Shown: positions 26,378 through 35,384 of the stretch, piece after piece
Layout of the letters: each line of letters opens with the position of its first letter
Position numbering within the stretch: the stretch's first letter is position 1
Source: an uncultured Lachnospiraceae bacterium
Lineage (GTDB): Bacteria; Bacillota; Clostridia; Lachnospirales; Lachnospiraceae
Length of the DNA stretch: 64,000 nucleotides
Assembly (NCBI GenBank): GCA_910583615.1
Contig: CAJTXP010000004.1
Location: 1 to 64,000 of the forward strand
Direction of reading: 5' to 3'
Position numbers and translations under genes: made by a program
The notes under the pieces: generated by a model
What the model was told of the DNA's origin: nothing
Databases searched by the model: none
Seen by the model: the letters and a program-made list of their open reading frames with translations, nothing else

Positions 26378-27799
26378 TCAGATCTGTCCGTTTTTCTCAA
26401 TTACATCCTGATACCAGTAGAAACTGTCTTTGCGGACCCGTTCATATGTTCCGCTGCCGTCGTCTTTTTTATCCACATAGATAAAACCGTAACGCTTACG
26501 CATTTCTCCGGTGGTGAAAGACACCGGGTCGATGCAGCCCCACACCGTATAACCCAGAAGATCCACGCCGTCCTCTTCCACCGCCTTTACCATCTCCCGG
26601 ATATGATCGCCCAGATATTCGATCCGGTTCCGGTCATGGATCTGCCCGTCTTCCAGTACATCCTCGTATCCAAATCCATTTTCCACAATAAACAAAGGCA
26701 CTTCATACCGGTCATAATACTGGTTCAGGATATAGCGGAGTCCTTTGGGATCAATGGACCAGCCCCAGGGCGTCATCTGCAGATACGGATTCTCCACGGT
26801 GTCCGCTCCGGCTGCCAGATCATTTCCCAGTTTTTTTACATCCGAATCTGCACTGACTGCACTGCTCAGATAATAGCTGAAACCAATATAGTCCACACAG
26901 CCATTCCTTATAATCTCCAGATCCTCTTCTGTCATATCCAGCTGGTATCCCAGACGCTCCCATTCTTTCTTTACATAAACCGGGTAATGCCCTCTGACAT
27001 GGACATCTGTGAAGAACAGATTTTTCCTGTCCTCCTTTTGTGCCAGCAGCACATCTTCCGGATTGCAGCTGTACGCATAGACCGGCGTAGCCGCCACCAT
27101 ACATCCGATCCGGAAATCCGGGTTGATCTCATGCCCTTTTCTGACTGCCAGCGCACTGGCTACAAACTCATAGTGCGCCGCCTGATAGACAGTCTTAAGC
27201 CGGTCTTCCCCTTCTTCAAAAAGAATCCCGGAGTTAGTGAATGCATAAATATTGTTGCTCAGGATCATCTGGTTATTGATCTCGTTAAAAGTCATCCAGT
27301 ATTTCACTTTGTCCTGATACCGCTCCATCACCGTCTGTGCGAACCGGGTGAAATGTCCGATCATTTCCCTGCTTCTCCACCCGCCGTATTTTTTTACCAG
27401 TCCATAGGGCATCTCAAAATGAGACAACGTGATGACTGGTTCGATCCCATATTTATGCAGTTCATCAAAAAGCGCGTCATAAAACCGCAGGCCCTCTTCA
27501 TTGGGCGTTTCTTCCTCTCCGTTCGGGAAGATCCGGCTCCATGCGATACTGGTCCGGAAACATTTAAATCCCATCTCTGCGAACAGACGAATATCTTCTT
27601 TGTAATGCTCATAAAACCGAATTCCTTCATGGTTTGGATAATATTCATCCTTCAAAACGCCTTCCGTGATCCTGCGTGCCTGACTGCGGCTCCCCGCCGT
27701 CATCACGTCTGCGATACTTAAGCCTTTCCCGCCTGTCTGCCAGGCTCCTTCCACCTGATGGGCAGCCACTGCGCCGCCCCACAGAAAATCATTTCTCAT
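26378..27799 (-). CDS. bglA: GH1 6-phospho-beta-glucosidase
   Basis: This 473-residue GH1 enzyme hydrolyses 6-phospho-beta-glucosides delivered by the PTS. It starts FLWGGAVAAHQVEGAW. The acid/base is in WMTFNEINNQ and the nucleophile in PLFIVENGFGYED. The phosphate-binding end FTTGEMRKRYGFIYVD marks the 6-phospho subgroup. The start is taken at 27799, with 27805 as the alternative: GAAAGGA fits either. The reading frame stays open another 240 bases upstream only because it crosses the palindromic repeat. It is the last gene of the licT-bglP-bglA operon, 285 bases after bglP. Confidence 0.9.
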   Translation of the reverse strand: MRNDFLWGGAVAAHQVEGAWQTGGKGLSIADVMTAGSRSQARRITEGVLKDEYYPNHEGIRFYEHYKEDIRLFAEMGFKCFRTSIAWSRIFPNGEEETPNEEGLRFYDALFDELHKYGIEPVITLSHFEMPYGLVKKYGGWRSREMIGHFTRFAQTVMERYQDKVKYWMTFNEINNQMILSNNIYAFTNSGILFEEGEDRLKTVYQAAHYEFVASALAVRKGHEINPDFRIGCMVAATPVYAYSCNPEDVLLAQKEDRKNLFFTDVHVRGHYPVYVKKEWERLGYQLDMTEEDLEIIRNGCVDYIGFSYYLSSAVSADSDVKKLGNDLAAGADTVENPYLQMTPWGWSIDPKGLRYILNQYYDRYEVPLFIVENGFGYEDVLEDGQIHDRNRIEYLGDHIREMVKAVEEDGVDLLGYTVWGCIDPVSFTTGEMRKRYGFIYVDKKDDGSGTYERVRKDSFYWYQDVIEKNGQI

Positions 27800-27861
27800 C
27801 CTCATTCTATCCTTTCCCGAAAATTCTGCATCCGTCTTCAGGTTCCTTTCCACGGGGGGAT

Positions 27862-28027
27862 CTGCGTCCTGGGACTGTATGCTCTGCAGCGCTGTGTGGA
27901 CTGGAGCGGACAGCGAAGTCGTTTTGTCCGTCACAGACGAACAGATCTGTCCGGATGAGACGGACAAAACGGCTTTGGTGTCCGATACACTCCATACGAG
28001 CGCAGAGCATACAGTCCCAGGACGCAG
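27862..28027. repeat. Long palindromic repeat, copy 2 (inverted orientation)
   Basis: This 166-base palindrome has perfect 26-base outer arms (27862-27887 and 28002-28027). The core is the reverse of copy 1, including the 30-base conserved block at 27977-28006. The outer arms differ in sequence from those of copy 1 yet still pair with each other. It lies within the bgl transcript, between bglP and bglA. Confidence 0.85.
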
Positions 28028-28084
28028 GCATCCCTCCCTGAAAAGGAACATCTTCAGACTAAAATCTGTATTCTGAATCTGCTT

Positions 28085-29968
28085 TTACTTTACCACCTGA
28101 TACAACGTCTCTCCTGCCTTCACTGATCCGTCCGCCACCAGATGAATATCTGCAAATTCATCCGCATTGGACACCAATACCGGAGAGATCAGGGAATATC
28201 CTTTTTCCCGGATCAGATCCATATCAAATTTCAGGAGCGGCTGGCCGGTATGTACCCTGTCGCCTTCTTTTACCAGCACTTCAAAACCTTCTCCATTCAT
28301 CATGACTGTATTCAAACCAATATGGATCAGCAGATCCGCCCCCTGTTCTGTGGCAAGCCCGATCGCATGCCTGGACGGGAAAACAACGGATACTTCTGCG
28401 TCGCAGGGCGAAAACACCTCTCCTTCAGAAGGAAGGACCGCCATTCCAAGACCTGCCACACCGCTTGCAAATACTTCATCCGGCACATCGTTAAGCGCTA
28501 CGGTTTCCCCCGTCAGCGGAGCATGGATCTCCAGCATGGTTCCTGCAGCCGCCGATGGATTCTTTTCGGTTTCCACCTCATCTACAGCTTTTTTCTCATG
28601 ATCCGGTTCAAAATCTTTTTTATCCTCCGGCGTCACCGCCCAGAAGTACGTTAGAAGCGCACCGCTTATCAGCGCCGCTGCAATTCCAGCCAGATAACCG
28701 ATAAACGGAGAATACGTCCTCATGGCAAGCGAAAATATATTGTGGAACACATACGCATCACAGGTTACATGAAAAGCACCGTTAATTGCTCCGCCGATTC
28801 CGCTGGCAACTGAAACAACTGCCAGCATACGTTTATAATTCATAATAATACCATAGAGAATCGGCTCTGTTACACCTGCCAGAATACCGGTCAGAATGGT
28901 CGGTCCCGCAATATCTCTCATCCGGGAATGCTTCTTTGCTTTCAGATATGCGCCGATGGCAATTCCAATCTCCGCAAATACCGCGCAGACACAGACACCC
29001 TCGATCATATCTCCTCCAAAATCATTCAGGTTCTGGAGCGTGATCGGCGTGAATCCCCAGTGCAGTCCCAGAAGGGTCAGGAACGGATAGGATGCTCCCA
29101 GAAGCATTCCTGCGATAATCCGGTTGAAATTAAACAGCCACATGACCACATCCGAAACTTTCTCTGCCAGCGTTGTTCCAAAAGGTCCGAAAACAATCAC
29201 CGTAAAGGGCACCATCAGCATCAGACACAGCATGGGTACAAGAAACAACTGGAGCTCCTTCTTAATGATCTTTTTCAGCCCTTTGTCCAGATAACTGTAT
29301 ACGATGACTGCAATAAAAATCGGAAAAATTGTGGAAGCATAATCAATGGGCGTTACGCTGATTCCAAGAAAGTTTACTCCTTCTGTTCCTAAAAGACCGG
29401 TAAAATTCGGTTCCAGCAGCGCAGCTCCAATGCCGCCGCCCACATAAGCATTGGCGCCGAACTGTTTTGCCAGTGTGATGCCAAGGAAAATCGGAAGGAA
29501 ATAGAACACGGCATTGCCCGCTGCCGACAGGATCAAATATGTGGGATCCTCATAGCCCATCAGTCCGAATTCCGTAAATACTGTCAAAAGCGCCTTCATC
29601 ATACCGGCCCCCGCCAGCAGCGGAATCAAGGGCGAAAACGCGCTGGATATCACTTTCATAACCCGGTCCATCACAGTCCCCTTCTTTGCTCCCGCCTCCT
29701 GATCTTTGGAACCTGATCCGCCGATCTTTGCCACTGACAGGATCGCATTAAAATAATCATTGACTGCCGGCCCGATGACCACCTGGTACTGTCCGCCGCT
29801 GATGACCACCTGCAGGACATACGGAAGCTTTGTCAGCCCCGCCTTGTCTGCTTTCCCTTCATCCTTCAGCTCGAACCTCAGTCTGGTGGCGCAGTGTACG
29901 AGGCTGCTGATATTTTTCTCGCCTCCTACCAGTTCCACGATCCTTTTTGCTTCGTTTTCATACTTCAC
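28085..29968 (-). CDS. bglP: Beta-glucoside PTS transporter EIIBCA
   Basis: This 627-residue protein has domains in the order B-C-A. EIIB has phospho-Cys26 (SLVHCATRLRF). EIIC spans about 105-440 with ten or so membrane segments (GGGIGAALLEPNFTGLLG, GVTEPILYGIIMNYKR). A linker leads to EIIA (APLTGETVALNDVPDEVFA, then LLIHIGLNTVMMNG with the active His). It imports and phosphorylates beta-glucosides. The GTG start at 29968 is preferred because AAGGAGG lies eight bases upstream; the ATG at 29986 precedes that site. Its leader has a RAT/terminator pair for LicT control. Confidence 0.92.
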   Translation of the reverse strand: MKYENEAKRIVELVGGEKNISSLVHCATRLRFELKDEGKADKAGLTKLPYVLQVVISGGQYQVVIGPAVNDYFNAILSVAKIGGSGSKDQEAGAKKGTVMDRVMKVISSAFSPLIPLLAGAGMMKALLTVFTEFGLMGYEDPTYLILSAAGNAVFYFLPIFLGITLAKQFGANAYVGGGIGAALLEPNFTGLLGTEGVNFLGISVTPIDYASTIFPIFIAVIVYSYLDKGLKKIIKKELQLFLVPMLCLMLMVPFTVIVFGPFGTTLAEKVSDVVMWLFNFNRIIAGMLLGASYPFLTLLGLHWGFTPITLQNLNDFGGDMIEGVCVCAVFAEIGIAIGAYLKAKKHSRMRDIAGPTILTGILAGVTEPILYGIIMNYKRMLAVVSVASGIGGAINGAFHVTCDAYVFHNIFSLAMRTYSPFIGYLAGIAAALISGALLTYFWAVTPEDKKDFEPDHEKKAVDEVETEKNPSAAAGTMLEIHAPLTGETVALNDVPDEVFASGVAGLGMAVLPSEGEVFSPCDAEVSVVFPSRHAIGLATEQGADLLIHIGLNTVMMNGEGFEVLVKEGDRVHTGQPLLKFDMDLIREKGYSLISPVLVSNADEFADIHLVADGSVKAGETLYQVVK

Positions 29969-29990
29969 GTTTACTTCCTCCTTCATTTAA

Positions 29991-30042
29991 AAATAAAATG
30001 ACCCATTACAGCAGATTTGTCTCACCTGCTGTCCTGGGTCAT
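29991..30042 (-). terminator. Attenuator terminator before bglP
   Basis: In the RNA ATGACCCA...ACAGCAG pairs with CTGCTGT...TGGGTCAT, followed by TTTTATTTTT. Its 5' side overlaps the RAT, so antiterminator binding should prevent it from forming. Confidence 0.85.
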
Positions 30043-30064
30043 GCCTGATCGAATCAGTAACACC
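30036..30064 (-). promoter_or_regulatory. RAT antiterminator-binding site before bglP
   Basis: On the minus strand GGTGTTACTGATTCGATCAG and the following GCATGACC match the LicT/SacT ribonucleic antiterminator layout. It overlaps the base of the terminator at 29991-30042. Confidence 0.82.
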
Positions 30065-30073
30065 GTTATGTAG

Positions 30074-30916
30074 TTATCTTTCATTCAGATTGATGCGGTT
30101 CAGATGGAGCGTCAGATACAGGACCTCCCCTTCGCTCACATTCCATCCGTATGTCCGATCCAGAAAACCGGCGATCTTCATGGCGCATTTGTAGTCATTG
30201 GGACACTTTTCCGCAACAACCCGGGCGATCTCCAGATCCACTTTCAATGTCTCGCCGCTGATCTGTCTCCGGACGAAATACCGGACATGCGTGATAAAAC
30301 GGTTCACATCAAAATTGTCCTCCCGGAATTCTCTGCCATAAAAAAGCTTGCTGATATTCAGAATATTCTGAATGATCTTTGTACACATCATCGTTTCCTG
30401 CATCCCGCTCCCGCTGAAATTGGAATTGATAAAATGCAGTGCGATAAATGCCGCTTCCTGATCCGGAATCTCATAACCGCTCTTCCTGCGAAGATCCGTC
30501 ACAACTTCCTTTGCATATTGATATTCTTTTGGATAAATCAGTTTAATGTCCCACTCCAGAGGTGTCCCGAAATAAAGCCCCTCCTTCGCGCGTTCCATCA
30601 TCATCCCCAGGTGATCTGACAGAGTCAGAAGGATGCTGTCATGACAGCGATAGCCCAGTCTCTCTTCTCCCCGTCTGATGATACCGCTGGCCAGTTCGAT
30701 ATCTTCCACGGTGATCCGTTTCAACAGGCTGTCGAAATCCTTTTTGCCTCCTTTGCCATCCAGAACAAAATGTTTCTCAACCAGAGAAGTGTTCACGGAG
30801 CCTCCAGGCTTTATGTTGAATGCCACACCCCGTCCCATAACCACCGATTCTCTTTTCTTATCATCCAGCACCAGCGCCACATTGTTGTTCAGTGCCTTGA
30901 GCAGTTTCATGGCCAT
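30074..30916 (-). CDS. licT: BglG/LicT-family transcription antiterminator
   Basis: The 280-residue protein begins with the RNA-binding CAT domain (LLKALNNNVALVLD, VVMGRGVAFN, about 1-60), followed by two PRD domains (about 65-170 and 172-280). Conserved regulatory histidines lie in RCHDSILLTLSDHLG and in VNRFITHVRYFVRR. It binds RAT RNA and prevents termination when beta-glucosides are present. HPr and BglP phosphorylation set its activity. The start at 30916 follows GAGGGAGAG. RAT/terminator sites lie both upstream of itself and before bglP, so it also controls its own synthesis. Confidence 0.92.
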   Translation of the reverse strand: MAMKLLKALNNNVALVLDDKKRESVVMGRGVAFNIKPGGSVNTSLVEKHFVLDGKGGKKDFDSLLKRITVEDIELASGIIRRGEERLGYRCHDSILLTLSDHLGMMMERAKEGLYFGTPLEWDIKLIYPKEYQYAKEVVTDLRRKSGYEIPDQEAAFIALHFINSNFSGSGMQETMMCTKIIQNILNISKLFYGREFREDNFDVNRFITHVRYFVRRQISGETLKVDLEIARVVAEKCPNDYKCAMKIAGFLDRTYGWNVSEGEVLYLTLHLNRINLNER

Positions 30917-30949
30917 CTTCTCTCCCTCGATCTCTCATTCTGTGTACAA

Positions 30950-31016
30950 AAAAAGCACGACAAAAAACATGTACCACGTACATCCTTTCAGTCATGCCTG
31001 CTCTACCAGTAACACT
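30950..31016 (-). promoter_or_regulatory. RAT and terminator in the licT leader
   Basis: AGTGTTACTGGTAGAGCAGG at about 30997-31016 is a second RAT. It is followed by GCATGAC, which pairs with GTCGTGC around an inner ATGTAC/GTACAT hairpin and a run of seven T. This is the autoregulatory attenuator of licT. Confidence 0.78.
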
Positions 31017-31024
31017 CTACATAA

Positions 31025-31053
31025 AGACTACATCAAAAAAGACGGCCTGTCAA
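31025..31053 (-). promoter_or_regulatory. Promoter of the bgl operon
   Basis: On the minus strand a consensus TTGACA, 17 bases and a weak TAGTCT. It is placed so that the RAT lies at the very start of the transcript. Confidence 0.5.
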
Positions 31054-31120
31054 GTCTGATTTCCGATTTTATTACATTTTTTCAGGGTTTTTTCATACTT
31101 TCCCCGTTTTCAAATATAGT

Positions 31121-32002
31121 TCATTTCAAAGAAACCGGCACATCAGCAGGTACCAGATCCACCACCACCAGCTCCGGACGGTTGAAGATCCGCGGCAGCA
31201 GATTCCGGCACAGTCCCCGGCTTACGATCATGACGGTATCCCCCAGCTCGTAACGTCCGCCTGCGTATCTGGGAAACCATCCCTGATTCGGCGCCAGCAG
31301 GCCGTTTAAGATCCCCGGAACCCGCACCTGCCCTCCATGGGCATGGCCCGCCACGACCAGGTCGAACCCCGCCGTTTCCTCTCCCGGCTGATGAGCATAA
31401 CAGGAGACCCGTTCCGGCCGGTGGGACAACAATACCGAATAAAATTCTCCATCCAGCGCAAGCCTGCAGTCCTCCAGCTGTTTCTCCCACCCTGCCGTGG
31501 TTCCTGAATCCAGTCCGAACCAGCGCCCGAATCCATCCGGATCGTCGACTCCGCAGATCTGGATCTTCTGCTCTCCTGCGTTTAGAAAGCGGCTCTCCCC
31601 TTCCAGGACCGTCACTCCGTAAGAAGCGATCATCTCCTTGATCTCTTCCGCCTCCCCCGACCAGTACTCGTGATTTCCCGTGACATAAAAACAGGGATAC
31701 CGGCCGCCAATGGCCGAAAGCAGTGCTTTTGTTCCGTCATGAGGCACCTCGTCATCCGCAATATCCCCCACCAGAAGCACCACATCCGGCTCCTGCCTGT
31801 CAAGAGTATGGATCAGTTCCTCCTGCCCCTTCCCGTAAAATGTACTGTGCAGGTCCGTCAGCACCGCCAGCCGCACCGGCTCCGTCACCTTGTCCGTCTC
31901 TTCCGCATAATACTGTACCGCCAGCTTCTGACTGCATGCAGCCATGAGACATACAGCTGCCAGCAGCAGGACCAGGACCATCGCATACGTCCTTCTTTTC
32001 AT
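31121..32002 (-). CDS. Calcineurin-like metallophosphoesterase lipoprotein
   Basis: This 293-residue protein has an N-terminal signal with a lipobox-like LMAAC (Cys at about 23), so it is exported and probably lipid-anchored. The metallophosphoesterase motifs follow in order: VLTDLHS (D-x-H), LVGDIADD, YVTGNHEYW, LLSHRPE and VAGHAHGGQ. The family hydrolyses phosphomonoesters or diesters with a two-metal site; close relatives include YkuE/YaeI-type enzymes. It stands alone between the bgl operon and the folD terminator. The physiological substrate is unknown. Confidence 0.85.
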   Translation of the reverse strand: MKRRTYAMVLVLLLAAVCLMAACSQKLAVQYYAEETDKVTEPVRLAVLTDLHSTFYGKGQEELIHTLDRQEPDVVLLVGDIADDEVPHDGTKALLSAIGGRYPCFYVTGNHEYWSGEAEEIKEMIASYGVTVLEGESRFLNAGEQKIQICGVDDPDGFGRWFGLDSGTTAGWEKQLEDCRLALDGEFYSVLLSHRPERVSCYAHQPGEETAGFDLVVAGHAHGGQVRVPGILNGLLAPNQGWFPRYAGGRYELGDTVMIVSRGLCRNLLPRIFNRPELVVVDLVPADVPVSLK

Positions 32003-32023
32003 ACCTTCCTCAACAATCCTTTC

Positions 32024-32068
32024 AAAAAAACACTCTCCTGCCGATTCTGTACAGGAGAGTGTTTTTTT
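32024..32068. terminator. Bidirectional terminator after folD
   Basis: CACTCTCCTG and CAGGAGAGTG form a perfect 10-bp stem, flanked by seven A on one side and seven T on the other. It ends the fhs-fchA-folD transcript. Confidence 0.9.
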
Positions 32069-32076
32069 ATAAATGA

Positions 32077-32928
32077 TTATGCAAATTTTCTCATAGCCGC
32101 TTCCACTACGTGTCCTACAAGAACGGAAGTGGTAACGCTTCCAACTCCGCCCGGTACCGGAGTGATGGAATCTACGATCGGCTCTACCGCCGCATAGTCC
32201 ACATCGCCGCAGAGCTTGCCTTCTGCATTTACATTAATGCCTACGTCGATGACGATCTGGCCCGGAGATACATACTCTGCTCCAACCACGCCTGCACGGC
32301 CTGCCGCTACGATCAGGATCTCCGCTTCTCTCGCTACGGACGGCATGTCGATGGTTCTGGTATGGCAGGTAGTAACCGTGGCGTTCTTCTTGATCAGCAT
32401 CTGAGCCGCCGGCTTTCCAACGACCAGAGAACGTCCGATCACGACCGCCTTTTTACCGGTGCAGTCGATTCCGTAATGATCCAGAATCTCCATACATGCC
32501 TGCGGCGTACAGGGCGGGAAGCCGACCTTTTTGCCGGTGAACACGCCGCCCAGGGACGCATCCGTCTGGCAGTCCACGTCCTTCTCTGCAGCCAGTGCAT
32601 TCTCAACCAGCGTCTGGTCGATGTGCTTCGGAAGCGGACGGAACATGAGAACGCCGTGGATATTGTCGTCGTTGTTCACTTCATCTACTACCTTTAAAAG
32701 CTCTTCCTGGCTCACATCTGCCGGAAGAAGATATTTCTTATATTCCACACCGAGCGTCTCGCAGCGCTTGGTTGCGCCTCTCTCATAGGAAAGATCATCC
32801 GGTCTCTCGCCTACACGGATGATACCGAGGGTCGGTTTTACCCCTTTTGCATTCAGGGTTGCCACATCTGCTTTGATTCTCTCGTTCAGTGCGGCAGTTA
32901 CTTCTTTACCTAATAACTGTTTTGCCAT
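32077..32928 (-). CDS. folD: Methylene-THF dehydrogenase (FolD family), cyclohydrolase residues missing
   Basis: This 283-residue FolD-family protein interconverts methylene- and methenyl-THF with NAD(P). The Rossmann motif VIGRSLVVGKPAA, the C-terminal TPVPGGVGSVTTSVL and the KDVD acid are intact. Two residues needed for the cyclohydrolase half-reaction are not. The Lys of the Y-x-x-x-K motif is Ala (SYERGATKRC), and the Gln of the usual VQLPLP is Phe (LMFRPLP). It should therefore be a dehydrogenase only, like yeast MTD1 and the monofunctional acetogen enzymes. The FchA encoded upstream would supply the cyclohydrolase. The start has AGGAG. It is the last gene of the fhs-fchA-folD operon. 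Confidence 0.9.
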   Translation of the reverse strand: MAKQLLGKEVTAALNERIKADVATLNAKGVKPTLGIIRVGERPDDLSYERGATKRCETLGVEYKKYLLPADVSQEELLKVVDEVNNDDNIHGVLMFRPLPKHIDQTLVENALAAEKDVDCQTDASLGGVFTGKKVGFPPCTPQACMEILDHYGIDCTGKKAVVIGRSLVVGKPAAQMLIKKNATVTTCHTRTIDMPSVAREAEILIVAAGRAGVVGAEYVSPGQIVIDVGINVNAEGKLCGDVDYAAVEPIVDSITPVPGGVGSVTTSVLVGHVVEAAMRKFA

Positions 32929-32976
32929 GCTTGTTCTCCTAATTATTTGATTGATTACGGATTTGTTTTATCCGGA

Positions 32977-33606
32977 CTATCTCAGTCTTGCATTAACTGC
33001 AGCGAAGATCTCATCCGCCTTTTTGCTGTAATCTGCAATCATTTTGTCAGCTTTTTCATTCAGGGATGCCGCATACTCTTTATCTGCCATGGATTTTGTA
33101 TTAATAAATACATTCAGGGATGCGCCCAGAAGCGCCGCCTTACAGAACACCACGCCCACACCCGCATCAGAGATCGCAAGTGCCGATCCTTTTGCAGCAA
33201 ATTCTTCGATTACGTCGATGGCTTCGCAGCATTTCTCCATAATCTCCATGGGAACCGCGCATGCGTCCTTCAGAACGATGGCCATGACGCGCGCCTTCTC
33301 CGCCTTCTCTTCCTCGGTCTCTCTCGGCATGCCGTACGCTTTTGCCAGCGGCTCAAATGCTTCCGCGTCCGCTTCCACAAGGCGAAGGAAATCTGCCTGG
33401 AGCGCCGTTGCTTTCTCTTTCAACGCAACGATGTCCGCTTCCACATCCGCGTATTTCTTCTTGCCTACGGTCAGGCTTCCGACCATGTTGCCAAGCGCCA
33501 TACCGATGGCGCCCACCAGCGCAGACGCGCCGCCGCCGCCCGGAACCGGAGCTTTTGATGCAAGCACATCTACAAATTCTTCACAAGTGCCTTTTGTGAA
33601 TCCCAT
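32977..33606 (-). CDS. fchA: Methenyl-THF cyclohydrolase (cyclodeaminase family)
   Basis: This 209-residue alpha-helical protein belongs to the formiminotransferase-cyclodeaminase family. It has CEEFVDVLASKAPVPGGGGASA and ALVGAIGMALGNMVGSLTVGKKKY at the N-terminus, the conserved folate-binding loops. In acetogens it converts formyl-THF to methenyl-THF, the third step of the methyl branch. It lies between fhs and folD, the genes for the steps before and after. The start at 33606 has GGAGG. Its presence explains how the pathway copes with a FolD lacking cyclohydrolase residues. Confidence 0.9.
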   Translation of the reverse strand: MGFTKGTCEEFVDVLASKAPVPGGGGASALVGAIGMALGNMVGSLTVGKKKYADVEADIVALKEKATALQADFLRLVEADAEAFEPLAKAYGMPRETEEEKAEKARVMAIVLKDACAVPMEIMEKCCEAIDVIEEFAAKGSALAISDAGVGVVFCKAALLGASLNVFINTKSMADKEYAASLNEKADKMIADYSKKADEIFAAVNARLR

Positions 33607-33685
33607 ACATTACCTCCATATACATGACAGTGAGCAGGGAACATACATTCCCTGCTTGCTGTCTTACTCATTGATCGAAATCTGA

Positions 33686-35374
33686 TTAGAACAGTCCGGT
33701 GATCTTGCCGGTCTCGTCCACGTCGATTCTCTCAGCAGCCGGAACCTTCGGAAGACCAGGCATGGTCATGATTTCGCCGGTCAGAGCTACGATAAAGCCT
33801 GCACCTGCGGAAATCTTCAGGTTACGTACGGTTACTTCGAATCCGGTCGGAGCGCCAAGCTTCGTCTGGTCGTCGGTCAGGCTGTACTGGGTCTTAGCCA
33901 CACAGATCGGGCAGTTGCCGAATCCAAGCGCTTCCAGCTCTTTCGCCTGTTTCTGTGCATTGGCAGTCAGGACGACCTTGCTTCCGCCGTAGATCTTCTG
34001 AACGATTGCGTTCAGCTTGTCTTCGATGGAGGTGCCTTCCAGCTCATAGGAGAAGGTGAAGTCGTTGGGCTGCTCAACCAGGCGAAGAACCTCTTCTGCC
34101 AGTTTCACGCCGCCTTCGCCGCCTTTTGCCCATACTTCGGACAGAGCAACGTTAACGCCGAGTTCTTTACATTTTGCCTCTACCAGGTCAAGCTCTGCCT
34201 TGGTATCGGTCGGGAACGCATTGATTGCAACCACGCACGGAAGTTTGTATACGTTGGTAATGTTGCTCACATGTTTCAGAAGGTTCGGAAGACCCTTCTC
34301 CAGTGCTTCCAGGTTCTCATTGTTGAGATCTGCCTTCGGAACGCCGCCGTTGTACTTCAGAGCACGTACAGTAGCAACAACAACAACTGCGTTGGGTTTC
34401 AGGCCAGCCATACGGCACTTGATATCCAGGAACTTCTCAGCACCCAGGTCAGCGCCGAAGCCTGCTTCTGTGATGGTGTAATCGGATAATTTCAGAGCCA
34501 TCTTCGTAGCGGTTACGGAGTTGCAGCCATGAGCGATATTCGCGAACGGTCCGCCGTGAACGATTGCCGGAACGCCTTCCAGAGTCTGAACCAGGTTCGG
34601 CTTCAGAGCGTCCTTCAGAAGTGCAGCCATAGCGCCTTCTGCGTGCAGGTCGCCTGCGGTAACCGGCTTCTGCTCGGATGCCTTGCCTCTTGTATAGCCA
34701 ACGATGATTCTTGCCAGTCTCTTCTTCAGGTCAAGGATATCGCTTGCCAGACACAGAACTGCCATGATCTCGGATGCAACCGTGATGTCGTAGCCGTCTT
34801 CTCTCGGCATACCGTTGGTCTTTCCGCCCAGGCCGTCCACCACGTTACGGAGCTGACGGTCGTTCATATCCACGCATCTTCTCCAGGTGATCTTTCTTGG
34901 GTCGATGTTCAGCTCATTGCCCTGGAAGATATGGTTGTCGAGCATGGCTGCCAGCAGGTTGTTTGCTGCGCCGATGGCATGGAAGTCACCCGTGAAGTGA
35001 AGGTTGATATCTTCCATAGGAACGACCTGTGCATATCCGCCGCCTGCAGCGCCTCCTTTTACACCGAAGACCGGTCCAAGGGACGGCTCGCGAAGAGCAA
35101 CCATAACCTTCTTGCCCAGCTTCTGCATACCGTCTGCCAGACCTACGGTCGTGGTGGTCTTGCCTTCTCCTGCCGGAGTCGGGTTGATTGCGGTAACAAG
35201 AATCAGCTTGCCGTTGGGAGCGTCAGACTCTTTCAGCAGGTTGTAGTCGATCTTTGCCTTGTACTTTCCGTACTGCTCCAGATACTTGTCGTCGATCCCT
35301 GCTTTTGCTGCGATCTCAGTGATCGGTCTCATCTCACATTCCTGTGCGATCTCGATGTCGGATTTGAATCCCAT
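33686..35374 (-). CDS. fhs: Formate--tetrahydrofolate ligase
   Basis: The 562-residue enzyme (usual length about 557) activates formate onto THF with ATP, step two of the Wood-Ljungdahl methyl branch. The ATP-binding loop TPAGEGKTTTTVGLADGM is near residues 67-84. Other family blocks are REPSLGPVFGVKGGAAGGGY, FTGDFHAIGAANNLLAA and IVHGGPFANIAHGCNS. The start has AAAGGAG. It leads an operon with fchA and folD, with a promoter and a structured leader upstream. Confidence 0.96.
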   Translation of the reverse strand: MGFKSDIEIAQECEMRPITEIAAKAGIDDKYLEQYGKYKAKIDYNLLKESDAPNGKLILVTAINPTPAGEGKTTTTVGLADGMQKLGKKVMVALREPSLGPVFGVKGGAAGGGYAQVVPMEDINLHFTGDFHAIGAANNLLAAMLDNHIFQGNELNIDPRKITWRRCVDMNDRQLRNVVDGLGGKTNGMPREDGYDITVASEIMAVLCLASDILDLKKRLARIIVGYTRGKASEQKPVTAGDLHAEGAMAALLKDALKPNLVQTLEGVPAIVHGGPFANIAHGCNSVTATKMALKLSDYTITEAGFGADLGAEKFLDIKCRMAGLKPNAVVVVATVRALKYNGGVPKADLNNENLEALEKGLPNLLKHVSNITNVYKLPCVVAINAFPTDTKAELDLVEAKCKELGVNVALSEVWAKGGEGGVKLAEEVLRLVEQPNDFTFSYELEGTSIEDKLNAIVQKIYGGSKVVLTANAQKQAKELEALGFGNCPICVAKTQYSLTDDQTKLGAPTGFEVTVRNLKISAGAGFIVALTGEIMTMPGLPKVPAAERIDVDETGKITGLF

Positions 35375-35384
35375 AAGAATTACT

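Noticed and set aside
27800..28051. Upstream extension of the bglA reading frame
   Set aside because: The extra 84 codons lie inside the palindromic repeat and have no family match. GH1 proteins start at the FLWGG region, where an RBS is present.
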